Shown here piece after piece: positions 8,354 to 17,237 of a stretch of 51,001 nt of DNA; the stretch's first letter is position 1; the number at the start of each line of letters is the position of its first letter. A program made the translations under genes and the position numbers. Source of the stretch: Thermoplasmata archaeon (GTDB lineage Archaea; Thermoplasmatota; Thermoplasmata; Methanomassiliicoccales; Methanomethylophilaceae); NCBI GenBank assembly GCA_015063285.1, contig SUST01000010.1, forward strand, positions 1 through 51,001, read 5' to 3'. Under the pieces are notes generated by a model that was not told the DNA's origin, ran no database searches, and worked only from the letters and a program-made list of their open reading frames with translations.

Positions 8354-8569
8354 ATGGCACTAGCTAAGCACAACACCGTAGCCGCAAAATGCGACGTAGC
8401 AGGATGCGACAACGATGCTGAAAGGTCTTTCAACATCAAGCAGGTCGCAAAATCCCAGCTGATTCTGAAAAGCAATGACCTCCGCAGCGTTCACCTTTGC
8501 AAAGAACACTACAAGGAGTTCAAGAAGCAGACCAAAACCGACAGGGAATTGGACTCGATCTACGAGTGA
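8354..8569 (+). CDS. Small Cys/His-containing protein of unknown function
   Basis: I do not recognise this 71-residue protein. It has a CDVAGCDNDAERSF segment near residues 14-27 and HLCKEHYKEFKK near residues 48-59; the pattern C-x4-C plus C-x2-H looks like a small zinc-binding fold. The C-terminal half is basic. It starts ten codons before any recognisable motif, with GGGGA upstream of the ATG. It lies nine bases before the RNase Z gene and probably shares its transcript, which hints at an RNA-related role but does not prove it. Confidence 0.7.
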   Translation: MALAKHNTVAAKCDVAGCDNDAERSFNIKQVAKSQLILKSNDLRSVHLCKEHYKEFKKQTKTDRELDSIYE

Positions 8570-8578
8570 AACGATACC

Positions 8579-9493
8579 ATGCTGGAGCTGCTCTTCCTCG
8601 GCACAGGCGCCGGCGTACCCTCGAGGTCGCGGGCGACATCCTGTATCGCTGTGAGGAACGGCTCCGACATATTCCTTTTAGACTGTGGCGAAGGTTCTCA
8701 AAGACAGCTTATGGTCTCGCCGTTTTCCTTCATGAAGATTAGAGCGATACTCATCACCCATCTCCACGGGGATCATGTATTCGGTCTGCCTGGATTGTTA
8801 CAGACTATGAGTCTGTCCGGCAGGAAGGAACCCCTGACCGTGTATGGTCCGAAAGGCATCGTCAACTGTGTCGAAACATTCATGTCCGTGACGGAAGGAG
8901 ATACGGTATACCCCTTACAGGTTGAAGAAATCTCAGGTGGTGAGTCCTTCGCGGTCGGCAATTCTCTGATATCGACGTATCCGACCGAACATGGCATACC
9001 CTCTGTGGGTTACGTCATCAAAGAGAAGGACCACCCCGGAAAACTCGATAGGGAGAAAGCAGTTTCACTCGGCATCGACGACGGTCCAGATATGGCTAGA
9101 TTGAAGAAGGGAGAAACAGTCAAAGGCGTTTCTCCTAAACAGGTAATCGGTCATCCCGTTAAGGGCGTCTCGGTATCCTATACAGGGGATACTATGCCAT
9201 GTCAATCCGTGATCAAAGGTTCTGAAGGCGTCACAGTCCTGATTCATGAGAGCACCTACATGTCGGATGCCGAGGATTTGGCCAAAGAACACCTTCACTC
9301 AACAGCCGCACAGGCTGCCGAGACTGCGAAAGAATGCGGTGCAGAGCATCTGATCCTAACACATCTGAGCCATCGCTACCGCGATACCACACCTTTGGAA
9401 GCAGAGGCTAGAAATATCTTTCCCAGCAGCTATGCGGCGCAAGATATGCAACTCTATGAAATCAGACCTGACGGGCTTATCCTGAAGGGATGA
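8579..9493 (+). CDS. rnz: Ribonuclease Z (tRNA 3' processing endonuclease)
   Basis: Cleaves the 3' trailer of precursor tRNAs. The 304-residue metallo-beta-lactamase-fold protein has FLGTGAGVPSRSRATS at the N-terminus, DCGEGSQRQL, the zinc motif THLHGDHVFGLPGLLQT, PTEHGIPSVGY, SYTGDT, LIHESTY and HLHSTAAQAAETAKE (the HEAT-like region), and LTHLSHRY, all as in RNase Z. Length is near the usual 305-310. Start ATG 8579 follows the preceding stop by nine bases. Confidence 0.95.
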   Translation: MLELLFLGTGAGVPSRSRATSCIAVRNGSDIFLLDCGEGSQRQLMVSPFSFMKIRAILITHLHGDHVFGLPGLLQTMSLSGRKEPLTVYGPKGIVNCVETFMSVTEGDTVYPLQVEEISGGESFAVGNSLISTYPTEHGIPSVGYVIKEKDHPGKLDREKAVSLGIDDGPDMARLKKGETVKGVSPKQVIGHPVKGVSVSYTGDTMPCQSVIKGSEGVTVLIHESTYMSDAEDLAKEHLHSTAAQAAETAKECGAEHLILTHLSHRYRDTTPLEAEARNIFPSSYAAQDMQLYEIRPDGLILKG

Positions 9494-9526
9494 CCTCTTA
9501 TTATTGTATATAACTATCTATATTGG

Positions 9527-10090
9527 TCAGATTAGTTTGAGCATATCTGCACTAGTTATCATGCCTATGATGACTCCTCTTTTAGACACCAGAATTGCGT
9601 TGTAACTATTCATCAAACCGGCCACTGTACCCACTGGGGTATTGTCGGAAACAACAGGGAAGGATTCCCCCATGATCTCGCTAACAAGCGTCTTGTTGAC
9701 TTTTTCTAAAGATTTCTCGCGACTCATCATCTCGAAAATACCCCTTTCTGATATGCTACCCACTGGGGTATCTCCCAAGAAAACTGGCAATTGAGAGTAT
9801 CCTCTCTCCCTCATTAGATTCGATGCTGCTTGTATCGTATCGTTGCTCTGAACCGATACGACCGTCTTAGAACAGACATCCACAGCTGTCAAACCTTGAC
9901 CTATCTCCTGCTTCATGGAGTCGAGTGTCTCAAAAAGTTTTACCACCGTTTCATAACTGGCGGAGATCTTCCCACGTTCGATCTTTGCAATGGTGCCTTG
10001 ACTGATTCCCGACCTCTCTGCTAACTCAGACTGAGTGACATCCATGCCTACTCTTATCTTCCTAATATCGGTCGCCGGGGGAAATCTCAT
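9527..10090 (-). CDS. HTH-CBS transcriptional regulator
   Basis: The N-terminal 60 residues form an XRE/Cro-type helix-turn-helix (RVGMDVTQSELAERSGISQG, then TIAKIERGKISASYETVVKL). Two CBS motifs follow (about 70-125 and 130-187): SVQSNDTIQAASNLMRERGY, SQLPVFLGDTPVGSISERG, then FPVVSDNTPVGTVAGLMNS and AILVSKRGVIIGMITSADML. CBS pairs often bind adenosyl compounds such as AMP, ATP or SAM. It is divergent from the SAM synthetase gene across 77 bases containing a perfect palindrome, so autoregulation and control of SAM synthesis are plausible inferences. The family is widespread in archaea; the ligand is not known from sequence. Confidence 0.88.
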   Translation of the reverse strand: MRFPPATDIRKIRVGMDVTQSELAERSGISQGTIAKIERGKISASYETVVKLFETLDSMKQEIGQGLTAVDVCSKTVVSVQSNDTIQAASNLMRERGYSQLPVFLGDTPVGSISERGIFEMMSREKSLEKVNKTLVSEIMGESFPVVSDNTPVGTVAGLMNSYNAILVSKRGVIIGMITSADMLKLI

Positions 10091-10167
10091 GCGGTTAGCG
10101 ATATAATATTCATATAAGAATATTTTTACACATAAGATATATAAATAGTGAAATAATGCGAGTTTAC
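10091..10167. promoter_or_regulatory. Divergent promoter with palindrome between HTH-CBS gene and SAM synthetase
   Basis: The palindrome AATATTC-ATATAA-GAATATT (10105-10124) sits between the two genes. A TATA-like GATATATAAATA (10137-10147) lies about 25 bases before the ATG at 10168 on the plus strand. On the minus strand TTCTTATATGAA overlaps the palindrome and could be the TATA region of the regulator. A regulator bound here would cover its own promoter. Confidence 0.55.
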
Positions 10168-11400
10168 ATGCCTAAAAAAGCTAAGAACATTTATGTCGAG
10201 GGTCTCAACGAGATCCCCACCCCTATGAAAAAAGTCGAGATCGTCGAGAGGAAGGGAATAGGACACCCCGACTCTGTCGCAGACGCTCTCGGAGAGGAAG
10301 TTTCCAAGGCTCTTTGTAAGATGTACATCAAGGAGGTCGGACACGTCCTCCATCACAACACCGACGAGACACAGCTCGCCGCAGGTACCGCAGCACCCAA
10401 ATTCGGCGGCGGACACATCATCGATCCCGTTTACATGCTTTTGGTCGGAAGGGCCACCACGTTCATCGACGACGGAAAGCTCGTCAAGGACCTTCCCTGC
10501 AAGCCCACAGCACTCGCTGCAGCCCGCAAGTACCTTGAGAAGACATTCCCCAACCTCGATGTTGACTCCGAGGTAATCCTCGATGCGAAGATCGGAATGG
10601 GATCCGATGACCTCACAGGAGTCTACAAGACCTCTGGAGTTCTCGCCAATGATACCTCTTTCGGTGTCGGATACGCACCCTACTCCATAACTGACAAGCT
10701 CACACTCGAGACAGAGAAGTACGTCAATGGTGCAATGAAGAAGAAACTCAAGGAGACCGGACAGGATGTTAAAGTCATGTGCTCCAGGATTGACAATAAG
10801 ATCACCATGACCATCGCTTGTGCAATGGTCGACAAGTACATCCCCGATGCTACCCACTACAAGTCCGCCATCGAGGAGATGTACGACCTCGTCACCGACA
10901 ACGCTTTGAAGATCATCGGAAAGGAGAAGGTCGACTTCAAACTGGACATCAACACCGGTGACAACTACAAGAAAGGAATCTACTACCTCACCTGTACCGG
11001 ACTCTCTCAGGAGATGGGAGACGACGGATCCGTCGGAAGGGGTAACAGGTGCAACGGACTCATCACCCCTTACAGGCCCATGTCCATGGAGGCAACATCC
11101 GGAAAGAACCCCATCACGCACATCGGAAAGATCTACAACGTCATGTCCAAGCTCATCGCAGAAGATGTCGCCAAGAAGGTCACTGATGAGGCAGAGATCA
11201 GGGTCAGGATCCTCTCCCAGATCGGAAAGCCCGTTTCCCAGCCTCTGAACTGCTCTGTTCAGATCGTTCTCCCCGAGGCTGAGAAGAACCCCAACTTCAA
11301 AAACTGGGCAAAAGAGGCCGATGCCATCGCATTTGATTGGCTCGATAACGTCGACAAGGTCTCCAACATGATCATCAACGGAAAGGTAAAGACCTTCTGA
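10168..11400 (+). CDS. mat: S-adenosylmethionine synthetase, archaeal type
   Basis: Makes SAM from methionine and ATP. The protein contains KVEIVERKGIGHPDSVADAL (the archaeal GHPD motif), HHNTDETQLAAG, AAPKFGGGHI, DAKIGMGSDDL, NTGDNYKKGIYYLTCTGLSQ and DDGSVGRGNRCNGLITPYRP, all diagnostic of the archaeal MAT family, which is only distantly related to bacterial MetK. ATG 10168 (MPKKAKNIYVEGLN) gives 410 residues and suits a leaderless transcript from the TATA box at 10137-10147. ATG 10156 adds four residues but is only about 16 bases from that box. A GC-rich terminator hairpin follows. Confidence 0.96.
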   Translation: MPKKAKNIYVEGLNEIPTPMKKVEIVERKGIGHPDSVADALGEEVSKALCKMYIKEVGHVLHHNTDETQLAAGTAAPKFGGGHIIDPVYMLLVGRATTFIDDGKLVKDLPCKPTALAAARKYLEKTFPNLDVDSEVILDAKIGMGSDDLTGVYKTSGVLANDTSFGVGYAPYSITDKLTLETEKYVNGAMKKKLKETGQDVKVMCSRIDNKITMTIACAMVDKYIPDATHYKSAIEEMYDLVTDNALKIIGKEKVDFKLDINTGDNYKKGIYYLTCTGLSQEMGDDGSVGRGNRCNGLITPYRPMSMEATSGKNPITHIGKIYNVMSKLIAEDVAKKVTDEAEIRVRILSQIGKPVSQPLNCSVQIVLPEAEKNPNFKNWAKEADAIAFDWLDNVDKVSNMIINGKVKTF

Positions 11401-11415
11401 ACCCATTTATATAAT

Positions 11416-11440
11416 AAGGGGCCTACGGCCCCTTCTTTAA
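11416..11440 (+). terminator. Terminator after SAM synthetase
   Basis: AAGGGGCC-TAC-GGCCCCTT (11416-11434) is followed by CTTTAAT. The stem is perfect and placed 15 bases after the stop. Confidence 0.7.
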
Positions 11441-11446
11441 TATTGT

Positions 11447-11484
11447 TTATATAGCGCTACACCCATCCAACTAACACGGTGGTA
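11447..11484 (+). promoter_or_regulatory. Promoter and SD for the HTH/DUF4443-like gene
   Basis: TTTATATA (11447-11454), CCAACTAA (11467-11474) and GGTGGT (11479-11484) precede the TTG start at 11489. The SD position supports TTG over the next ATG at 11522. Confidence 0.5.
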
Positions 11485-11488
11485 CTAC

Positions 11489-12073
11489 TTGAAAATAATC
11501 GATGCACCTCAATTCGGTCCTATGTTCAGATTCAACGACGCTAACGTATACTGGACTATGTACCTGCTTTCGAACGGGAAACGCATCGGACGTAAAAGAC
11601 TCGCCGACGAAGTAGGTATAGGCGAAGGCAGCATGCGTAGGATTTTGGATACACTTTCCGAGTGGGAATACATTTCCATCAAGCAGACAGGTATCGTCAT
11701 TACCAAAGCTGGCCAGTCGTTCCTGGATCAGATTCCTATCCAGCCGGTTGACATTTTCCTCGAGGGTTCAGTGATAGGTTCTGAACAGCAGGGAGTCATA
11801 GTCAAAGGCGTTGCCAGCAAGGTCAACAACGGAATGGAGCAGAGAGATGCCGGAATCAAGGTCGGAGCAGAAGGCTGTACCACAATCGTCTACAGGGACG
11901 GAAACCTCTGCATCCCTCCTGACTGGAATCTTGATGCTGAGAGACCTGAAGTTGCAAAGAAGATCCGCGAAGAATACGGCATGAAGCCCAACGATGCACT
12001 GATCATAGGTGGCGGAAACAACAAACAGACCGCTATCGTGGCAGCGGTATCCGCAGCTCTAGAACTGTTCTGA
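11489..12073 (+). CDS. HTH protein resembling archaeal DUF4443 proteins
   Basis: A 194-residue protein. Residues 15-75 form a winged-helix-like domain (VYWTMYLLSNGKRIGRKRLA, DEVGIGEGSMRRILDTLSEW, EYISIKQTGIVITKAGQSFL). The rest (QGVIVKGVASKVNNGMEQRD, AGIKVGAEGCTTIVYRDGNL, PNDALIIGGGNNKQTAIVAA) looks like the DUF4443 domain of archaeal transcription-like proteins; I make that call by recollection of the family. The start is TTG with a good SD. The stop overlaps the next start as TGATG, so it is cotranslated with the TIM-barrel protein. It may sense a small molecule and bind DNA, but no ligand is evident. Confidence 0.75.
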   Translation: MKIIDAPQFGPMFRFNDANVYWTMYLLSNGKRIGRKRLADEVGIGEGSMRRILDTLSEWEYISIKQTGIVITKAGQSFLDQIPIQPVDIFLEGSVIGSEQQGVIVKGVASKVNNGMEQRDAGIKVGAEGCTTIVYRDGNLCIPPDWNLDAERPEVAKKIREEYGMKPNDALIIGGGNNKQTAIVAAVSAALELF

Positions 12074-13014
12074 TGAGACACCTCTTCAGCTATTCCGTTT
12101 ACCAGAATCTGGATGACCTCTCACCGGACCTAAATGGTCTGCTCAGTGACGTCTCTTGCGATGGGTTGGAAATTCTCACATCACATCAGCCTGCAGACTT
12201 GGCTCTGAAGCCCTATACCGTATCGGTTCATCTCCCATATTCCACCGATTGGCTCGCAGCCTGGGAAGGCAGGGCCTATGAGATGAGCGATTACTACTCC
12301 AAGTACTACATGTACGGAAAGGACAGAGAAAGCGTTATCCAAACAGTAAGGGACATGATCGGTTACGCTGCCCCTTTGGAGCCGGCCCACGGGGTTATCC
12401 ACGCCTCCAATGTCTCCATACCGGACATCCACAAACGTAAGTATTCTGACGACCCCAAAACCGTGCTGAGGACATTCTGCGAGATGATCAATGCGGCGGT
12501 ATCGGCATTTCCGAAGGGAGAACCTCCGTTCAAACTGGTCTTTGAGAACCTATGGTGGCCGGGACTAAGACTACAGGACGACTCCGACTATAGGCTGCTG
12601 GAGAAGCATATCGAATTCGAGAATTGGGGCATATGTCTCGATACCGGACATCTGATGAACACACTTCCCGACATCAACACCCAACAGGAGGGCATCGATG
12701 CCGTCCTCAGGATAATCGACAGCTACAGCCAGGATCTTCTGGACGCCATATCCGCAATGCACTTCCATTACAGCGCATCAGCCAAATACAGAGCGACATT
12801 CGAAGAAAGGTTCTACGAAGGCGGGCCGGTGACTGATTTCATCAGCGGGGCCTATCATCATATCACAACCCTGGACCAGCATCTTCCCTTCTCAGACCCG
12901 CGCTGCAAGGAGATCGTCGATGCCATTAAACCGGATCTTCTGATCCATGAACTACCTGGTCATGGCCATGACCCCATGGATGATTTCAGACAGCAGAGAG
13001 CTCTGCTGGATTGA
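12073..13014 (+). CDS. Xylose isomerase-like TIM-barrel protein
   Basis: A 313-residue protein of the sugar phosphate isomerase/AP endonuclease 2 superfamily. Likely metal-binding positions are VIHASN (about residue 117), FENLWWPG (E near 157), CLDTGHLMN (D/H near 193), MHFHYSAS (H near 234) and [10 protein letters not shown] near the C-terminus. No closer subfamily could be fixed: epimerase, isomerase and endonuclease IV-like nucleases share this layout, and the three-zinc pattern of endonuclease IV is not fully recognisable. It is translationally coupled to the upstream HTH protein, so the two probably act in one process. Confidence 0.75.
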   Translation: MRHLFSYSVYQNLDDLSPDLNGLLSDVSCDGLEILTSHQPADLALKPYTVSVHLPYSTDWLAAWEGRAYEMSDYYSKYYMYGKDRESVIQTVRDMIGYAAPLEPAHGVIHASNVSIPDIHKRKYSDDPKTVLRTFCEMINAAVSAFPKGEPPFKLVFENLWWPGLRLQDDSDYRLLEKHIEFENWGICLDTGHLMNTLPDINTQQEGIDAVLRIIDSYSQDLLDAISAMHFHYSASAKYRATFEERFYEGGPVTDFISGAYHHITTLDQHLPFSDPRCKEIVDAIKPDLLIHELPGHGHDPMDDFRQQRALLD

Positions 13015-13039
13015 TACAGATCACCATAGGAACAAATCA

Positions 13040-13082
13040 GTGGGATTTTTATATTACATGCATAATCGGGAATTCAGAGGAA
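13040..13082 (+). promoter_or_regulatory. L40e promoter and SD
   Basis: TTTTTATATTAC (about 13045-13056) acts as TATA box about 35-40 bases before the ATG at 13089, and GAGG lies about eight bases before that ATG. Confidence 0.45.
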
Positions 13083-13088
13083 TATCGA

Positions 13089-13238
13089 ATGGCACGTTTC
13101 AAAGAGGCTGAGGCCAGGCTCCTTGACAAGACTGTATGCATGAACTGCTATGCCACTAACCCCGCTAAGGCATCCAAGTGCAGGAAATGCGGATACAGCA
13201 ACCTCAGGCCCAAAGCCAAAGAGAGCAGGAAGCAGTGA
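13089..13238 (+). CDS. rpl40e: Large ribosomal subunit protein eL40
   Basis: A 49-residue zinc-finger protein of the archaeal/eukaryal 60S-type subunit. The sequence starts [20 protein letters not shown] and has the four zinc ligands C-x2-C and C-x2-C ([20 protein letters not shown]), ending in a basic tail. The frame is open upstream to 13011, but the family start, SD and TATA position select the ATG at 13089. It lies alone between a TIM-barrel gene and a receiver-domain gene. Confidence 0.95.
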   Translation: MARFKEAEARLLDKTVCMNCYATNPAKASKCRKCGYSNLRPKAKESRKQ

Positions 13239-13254
13239 ATTCTGCTTCACATTG

Positions 13255-13274
13255 TTTTTACGGCCATATGGCCG
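13255..13274. terminator. Palindrome after L40e
   Basis: CGGCCATATGGCCG (13261-13274), preceded by TTTTTA, lies 22 bases after the L40e stop. It is a perfect 14-base palindrome that may end the L40e transcript or act as an operator for the next gene. Confidence 0.4.
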
Positions 13275-13373
13275 GATACCATCCGTTCAGCGATAGCTCT
13301 AGACTCGGATACTCCGACCCGTCATCGTGATAGTCAAATACTCCGAATCCGTACACCGCACGGAGTTGAATGG

Positions 13374-14330
13374 ATGAAAGTCCTGGTAGTCGACGACAAC
13401 ATTGCAATACAGGAGATTCTGAAGGATATCCTCATAGAGGAGGGTCACGTAGTAAGGATAGCTGGTTCCATAAGCGAGGCTGTCGACCAGATACTTGAAT
13501 TCGAACCGAATGCGATCCTTCTTGATTCGATTGTCAACGATGAGGAAGGACTCCAGATCCTGAGCCATGCGCACGAGAAGAACCCCGAGTTGTCCTTGGA
13601 TACCGTTCTTATCAAAAGCTTGAACGAAGAAGCACCTCAGGACAGCACATTCATCAAGGCTGTCGTGAACAAACCTTTCAAATCAACAGATATCGCGGCC
13701 GCCCTCAATGTCCTCGTTTCCAAGAAGGAAGAGGAGAAGGCCCAAGAGGCCAGGAACAAAAGGAAGAAGTCCAATAATTTCCTCAACCGCATCAAAAGGA
13801 ACGGTCCTGTCAAGAAGGAGCCCAAGATTGAGGTGGACGAGAGCGCAGTGGTAGCTGAATACATAGCTGCTGAAGGGCCTTTGTACGGAAGATCCTACGT
13901 CTTCTTCGAGAAGGAACCGGTGAACATAGTAGGATTCGTCAACATCTTCAGCCCCAAGGATTACTCCACACTCGTGATATCCTCGGACAATGCAAAAGCG
14001 GTCATGCAGAACTACGACCATGAGGATATAGACGTGGTAACTCTGTCATCCGTAGCAAGGGGTAAGACGATGGACATCAGCGCCCTTGGAACCCTGACGG
14101 TATTCATCAAGAAATTCATAGAGGAACATGAGAAACCAATCATCATGATCGAGGATTTCACCGAGATCATCGACAGCAACGGTCTGAACCACAGCCTGGT
14201 GTTCCTGCACCAGCTGATCAAGGAAAGGCCAGGAAAACCGGCGACATTCGTCATCTCGGTGGACCCGACCATCCTTACTACGAAGGACCGCAACATCCTG
14301 CTCGGAGATATGTCCGAGTATTCTAACTGA
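13374..14330 (+). CDS. Receiver-domain protein with C-terminal DUF835-like domain
   Basis: A 318-residue signalling protein. Residues 1-115 are a CheY-like receiver: acidic pair D7/D8, phosphoacceptor D51 (ILLDSIVN), and K100 in NKPF. A basic, charged linker (about 118-150, with EEEKAQEARNKRKKSNN) leads to residues 160-318, which read like DUF835 (EGPLYGRSYVFFEKEP, STLVISSDNAKAVMQNYD, KPIIMIEDFTEIIDSNGLNH, LVFLHQLIKERPGKPATFVI). No DNA-binding or histidine kinase domain is present and no kinase lies nearby, so its partner is elsewhere. GGAG precedes the ATG. Enolase follows nine bases later, probably in the same operon. Confidence 0.85.
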   Translation: MKVLVVDDNIAIQEILKDILIEEGHVVRIAGSISEAVDQILEFEPNAILLDSIVNDEEGLQILSHAHEKNPELSLDTVLIKSLNEEAPQDSTFIKAVVNKPFKSTDIAAALNVLVSKKEEEKAQEARNKRKKSNNFLNRIKRNGPVKKEPKIEVDESAVVAEYIAAEGPLYGRSYVFFEKEPVNIVGFVNIFSPKDYSTLVISSDNAKAVMQNYDHEDIDVVTLSSVARGKTMDISALGTLTVFIKKFIEEHEKPIIMIEDFTEIIDSNGLNHSLVFLHQLIKERPGKPATFVISVDPTILTTKDRNILLGDMSEYSN

Positions 14331-14339
14331 GGGAACAAA

Positions 14340-15605
14340 ATGCAAATCGAGAAGGTATGGGCAAGAGAAGTCCTGGATTCCAGGGGAAACCCCACAGTCG
14401 AGGCAGAGCTGACAGTCGGCGGTCACAAGATCACCGCAATCGCACCATCCGGTGCATCCACCGGTTCATGGGAGGCCCACGAACTCCGTGACGGAGGCGA
14501 GAGGTACGGCGGAAAAGGCGTTCTGAAGGCTGTTGAGAATGTCCGCGGACCCATCGCTAAAAAGATTACTGGAATGGACCCCACCGACCAGGAAGGCATC
14601 GACAGAGCGATGATCGAACTGGACGGTACCGAGAACAAAACTTCCCTCGGAGGGAATGCCACAGTGGCCGTCTCACTTGCAGTCGCAAGGGCAGGTGCCA
14701 TGTGCAACAACATACCTGTCTACCAGCACATTGGAAAGGATCACGTCACACTTCCCGTTCCTATGCTGAACATCATCAACGGAGGAAAGCACGCGGGAGG
14801 CAACCTGAAGATACAGGAATGCATGATCATCCCAGCTGGTGCCAAATCTTTCTCAGACTGTCTGAGGATGTCCTCCGAGGTCTACATGCATCTCAAATCG
14901 ATTCTGAAGAACAAATACGGGGTCGGTGCAATCAACATCGGAGACGAGGGAGGCTTTGCCCCGCCGCTGGATACAGTTGACGAAGCACTCTCCACCATCG
15001 TTTCTGCGGTCTCTGATGCCGGATACACACCCGGAAAGGATATCTACCTCGCGATTGATGCTGCATCCTCCGAATTCTTCAGCAACGGCGTCTATGAAGT
15101 CGACGGAATGAAACTGTCCGCAGGAGAGCTGGCCGACCACTACGTGCAGCTCACGAAGGACCATCCGTTGATCAGCATCGAGGATCCGTTCTTCGAAGAC
15201 GACTTCGAGACCACCGCCGAGCTTACCAAGAAGGTAGGAAAGCATGTGCAGATCGTGGGCGACGACCTCTTCGTCACCAACTCCAAGCGTCTCTCCAAAG
15301 GAATAGCACAGGGTGCAGCCAACGCCCTTCTGCTCAAGGTAAACCAGATCGGTACCATCACTGAATCCGGAGAAGCCGCACAGATGAGCTTCGACAACGG
15401 ATACAACGTCGTGGTCTCCCACAGATCGGGAGAATCCGAAGACACTACCATAGCGGACCTCTCCGTGGGATGGGGTTCTGGAGAGATCAAGACCGGTGCT
15501 CCCGCAAGAGGGGAAAGGACGGCCAAATACAACCGTCTGCTGAGGATCGAGGAGGAACTCGGTTCCAAGGCCAAATTCCCCGGCCTATCTAAATTCCACA
15601 TCTGA
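14340..15605 (+). CDS. eno: Enolase
   Basis: Interconverts 2-phosphoglycerate and phosphoenolpyruvate in glycolysis/gluconeogenesis. The 421-residue protein shows AREVLDSRGNPTVEAEL, APSGASTGSWEAHELRDG, GGNATVAVSLAVARA, MLNIINGGKHAGGNLKIQEC, GDEGGFAPPL, the metal ligand in AIDAASSEF, SIEDPFFEDDF, VGDDLFVTN, LLLKVNQIGT and the active-site loop VVSHRSGESEDTTIADL. All expected metal and catalytic positions appear intact. GAGG lies seven or so bases before the ATG. It sits between the receiver-DUF835 gene and pncB with gaps of 9 and 8 bases. Confidence 0.97.
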   Translation: MQIEKVWAREVLDSRGNPTVEAELTVGGHKITAIAPSGASTGSWEAHELRDGGERYGGKGVLKAVENVRGPIAKKITGMDPTDQEGIDRAMIELDGTENKTSLGGNATVAVSLAVARAGAMCNNIPVYQHIGKDHVTLPVPMLNIINGGKHAGGNLKIQECMIIPAGAKSFSDCLRMSSEVYMHLKSILKNKYGVGAINIGDEGGFAPPLDTVDEALSTIVSAVSDAGYTPGKDIYLAIDAASSEFFSNGVYEVDGMKLSAGELADHYVQLTKDHPLISIEDPFFEDDFETTAELTKKVGKHVQIVGDDLFVTNSKRLSKGIAQGAANALLLKVNQIGTITESGEAAQMSFDNGYNVVVSHRSGESEDTTIADLSVGWGSGEIKTGAPARGERTAKYNRLLRIEEELGSKAKFPGLSKFHI

Positions 15606-15613
15606 GGTATCAT

Positions 15614-17038
15614 ATGGAGAATGACAGGAACATCCCTCTGCTGTGCGACTACTACGAGTACACGATGGCGAACGGCTACATCAAGAACGGTCTGCACGAC
15701 CGTATGGTGTACTTCGACATATTCTTCAGGACTGTCCCCGACAGAGGAGGTTTCTGCATATTCGCAGGCCTTGAGCAGCTGGTGGACTACATCATCAACC
15801 TCCGTTTCACAGACAACGATGTGGAGTTCCTACGTTCCAAGAACACTTTCTCAGAAGAATTCCTTCAATACCTGAAGGATTTCAGATTCACAGGTGACGT
15901 GTGGGCTATCCCCGAGGGAACTCCTGTGTTCCCCGGAGAGCCTCTTGTCACCATCAGGGCACCCATAGCCCAGGCCCAGATACTTGAGACCTTTGCCCTG
16001 CTCACAATCAACCACCAGACCCTTATCGCTACCAAAGCGAGCCGTATCGTCAGGGCCGCTGCAGGAAGGACCGTCCTAGAATTCGGATCCAGAAGGGCCC
16101 AAGGTACAGACGCAGCCGTTCTGGGCGCCAGAGCTGCTTACATAGCAGGCTGCGGCGGTACCGCCTGCACGGTCAGCGACAAATGGTATGGAATCCCTGC
16201 AAGCGGAACCATGGCCCATTCTTGGGTGATGATGTTCGATTCCGAGTATGAGGCTTTCGTGAAATTCTGCGAGCTGTATCCAGATAACGCCACTCTGTTG
16301 GTGGATACCTATGATACGCTAAACAGCGGCATTCCCAACGCAATTAAAGCATTCAAGGCCACAGGCATCAATAAATGCGCCATCCGCCTCGATTCGGGAG
16401 ACTTCTCCTTCCTTACCAAGAAAGCAAGGAAGATGCTTGACGACGCCGGGCTGCCGAATTGCAAGATAATCGTTTCTAATGCTCTCGATGAGAATCTGAT
16501 CAAAGACCTGCTTGACCAAGGGGCCGTCATTGACGGCTTCGGTGTCGGCGATAATCTCATCACATCCCATAGCGACCCTGTTCTGAACGGGGTGTACAAA
16601 CTTGTTGCATCTGAAGAAGATGGCAAAATAGTACCGAGGATCAAGATCTCTGAGAATGTTGAGAAAATCACGACGCCTCATTTCAAAAAGATCTACAGAA
16701 TCTACGGAAAGGATGGTATGGCCGTTGCAGATCTCATCTGCGTACATGATGAAACTATTGATACAACAAAACCATTGGAGCTCTTCGATCCTGCCGCAAC
16801 TTGGAAGAGGAAGACAATGAAGGAATACACCGCCAAAGAACTCATGGTAAAGATCATAGAGGACGGCAAACTTGTGTATGACCTACCTTCATTGCAAGAG
16901 ATCCGCAAACACTGCTCTGATGAATTAAACACCCTTTGGGAAGAGGTAAAACGTTTTGCAAACCCCCATCAATACTATGTAGATCTATCTCAGAAATTAT
17001 GGGACATAAAGAACGACCTAATCAACGAATCTAGATGA
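15614..17038 (+). CDS. pncB: Nicotinate phosphoribosyltransferase
   Basis: Salvages nicotinate to nicotinate mononucleotide for NAD. The 474-residue type II PRTase-fold protein begins LCDYYEYTMANGYIKNGLHD and has VYFDIFFRTVPDRGGFCIFAG, FALLTINHQTLIATKASRIV, LEFGSRRAQGTDAAVLGARA, ASGTMAHSWVMMF, LLVDTYDTLNSGI, AIRLDSGDFSF, IIVSNALDENLI and DGFGVGDNLITS, all as in NAPRTase. The His in TMAHSW is the expected phosphorylated residue. It is the third gene of an apparent operon with the receiver protein and enolase. Confidence 0.95.
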   Translation: MENDRNIPLLCDYYEYTMANGYIKNGLHDRMVYFDIFFRTVPDRGGFCIFAGLEQLVDYIINLRFTDNDVEFLRSKNTFSEEFLQYLKDFRFTGDVWAIPEGTPVFPGEPLVTIRAPIAQAQILETFALLTINHQTLIATKASRIVRAAAGRTVLEFGSRRAQGTDAAVLGARAAYIAGCGGTACTVSDKWYGIPASGTMAHSWVMMFDSEYEAFVKFCELYPDNATLLVDTYDTLNSGIPNAIKAFKATGINKCAIRLDSGDFSFLTKKARKMLDDAGLPNCKIIVSNALDENLIKDLLDQGAVIDGFGVGDNLITSHSDPVLNGVYKLVASEEDGKIVPRIKISENVEKITTPHFKKIYRIYGKDGMAVADLICVHDETIDTTKPLELFDPAATWKRKTMKEYTAKELMVKIIEDGKLVYDLPSLQEIRKHCSDELNTLWEEVKRFANPHQYYVDLSQKLWDIKNDLINESR

Positions 17039-17183
17039 TTTCGAAAGGCGTGGCGGAAATACGATTTTCGTAGACTAATAGGGTTTTTATATGCATAAGT
17101 GCCGTTAATTTCTTCAATTTTACATATATAAAGATAACTATACAAAAATGTACAAATAAAGAAAGAAAAAAATGACTAACTCC

Positions 17184-17219
17184 GTTAATCTAAGAATGTT
17201 AATCTAAGGGTTTATATTG
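17184..17219 (+). promoter_or_regulatory. Direct repeat and TATA box upstream of the small Cys-rich gene
   Basis: GTTAATCTAAG occurs twice (17184-17194 and 17198-17208), 14 bases apart, immediately before TTTATATT (17211-17218). A regulator could bind both copies beside the promoter. The rest of the 271-base gap (17039-17183) is AT-rich with no gene that I can see. Confidence 0.5.
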
Positions 17220-17237
17220 GAAATCGACAGTCGCTGT

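Noticed and set aside
10126-11406. Long minus-strand frame of 426 codons opposite the SAM synthetase gene
   Set aside because: It is the complement of a clearly conserved gene, with a repetitive Asp/Leu/Val composition caused by the antisense codon pattern.
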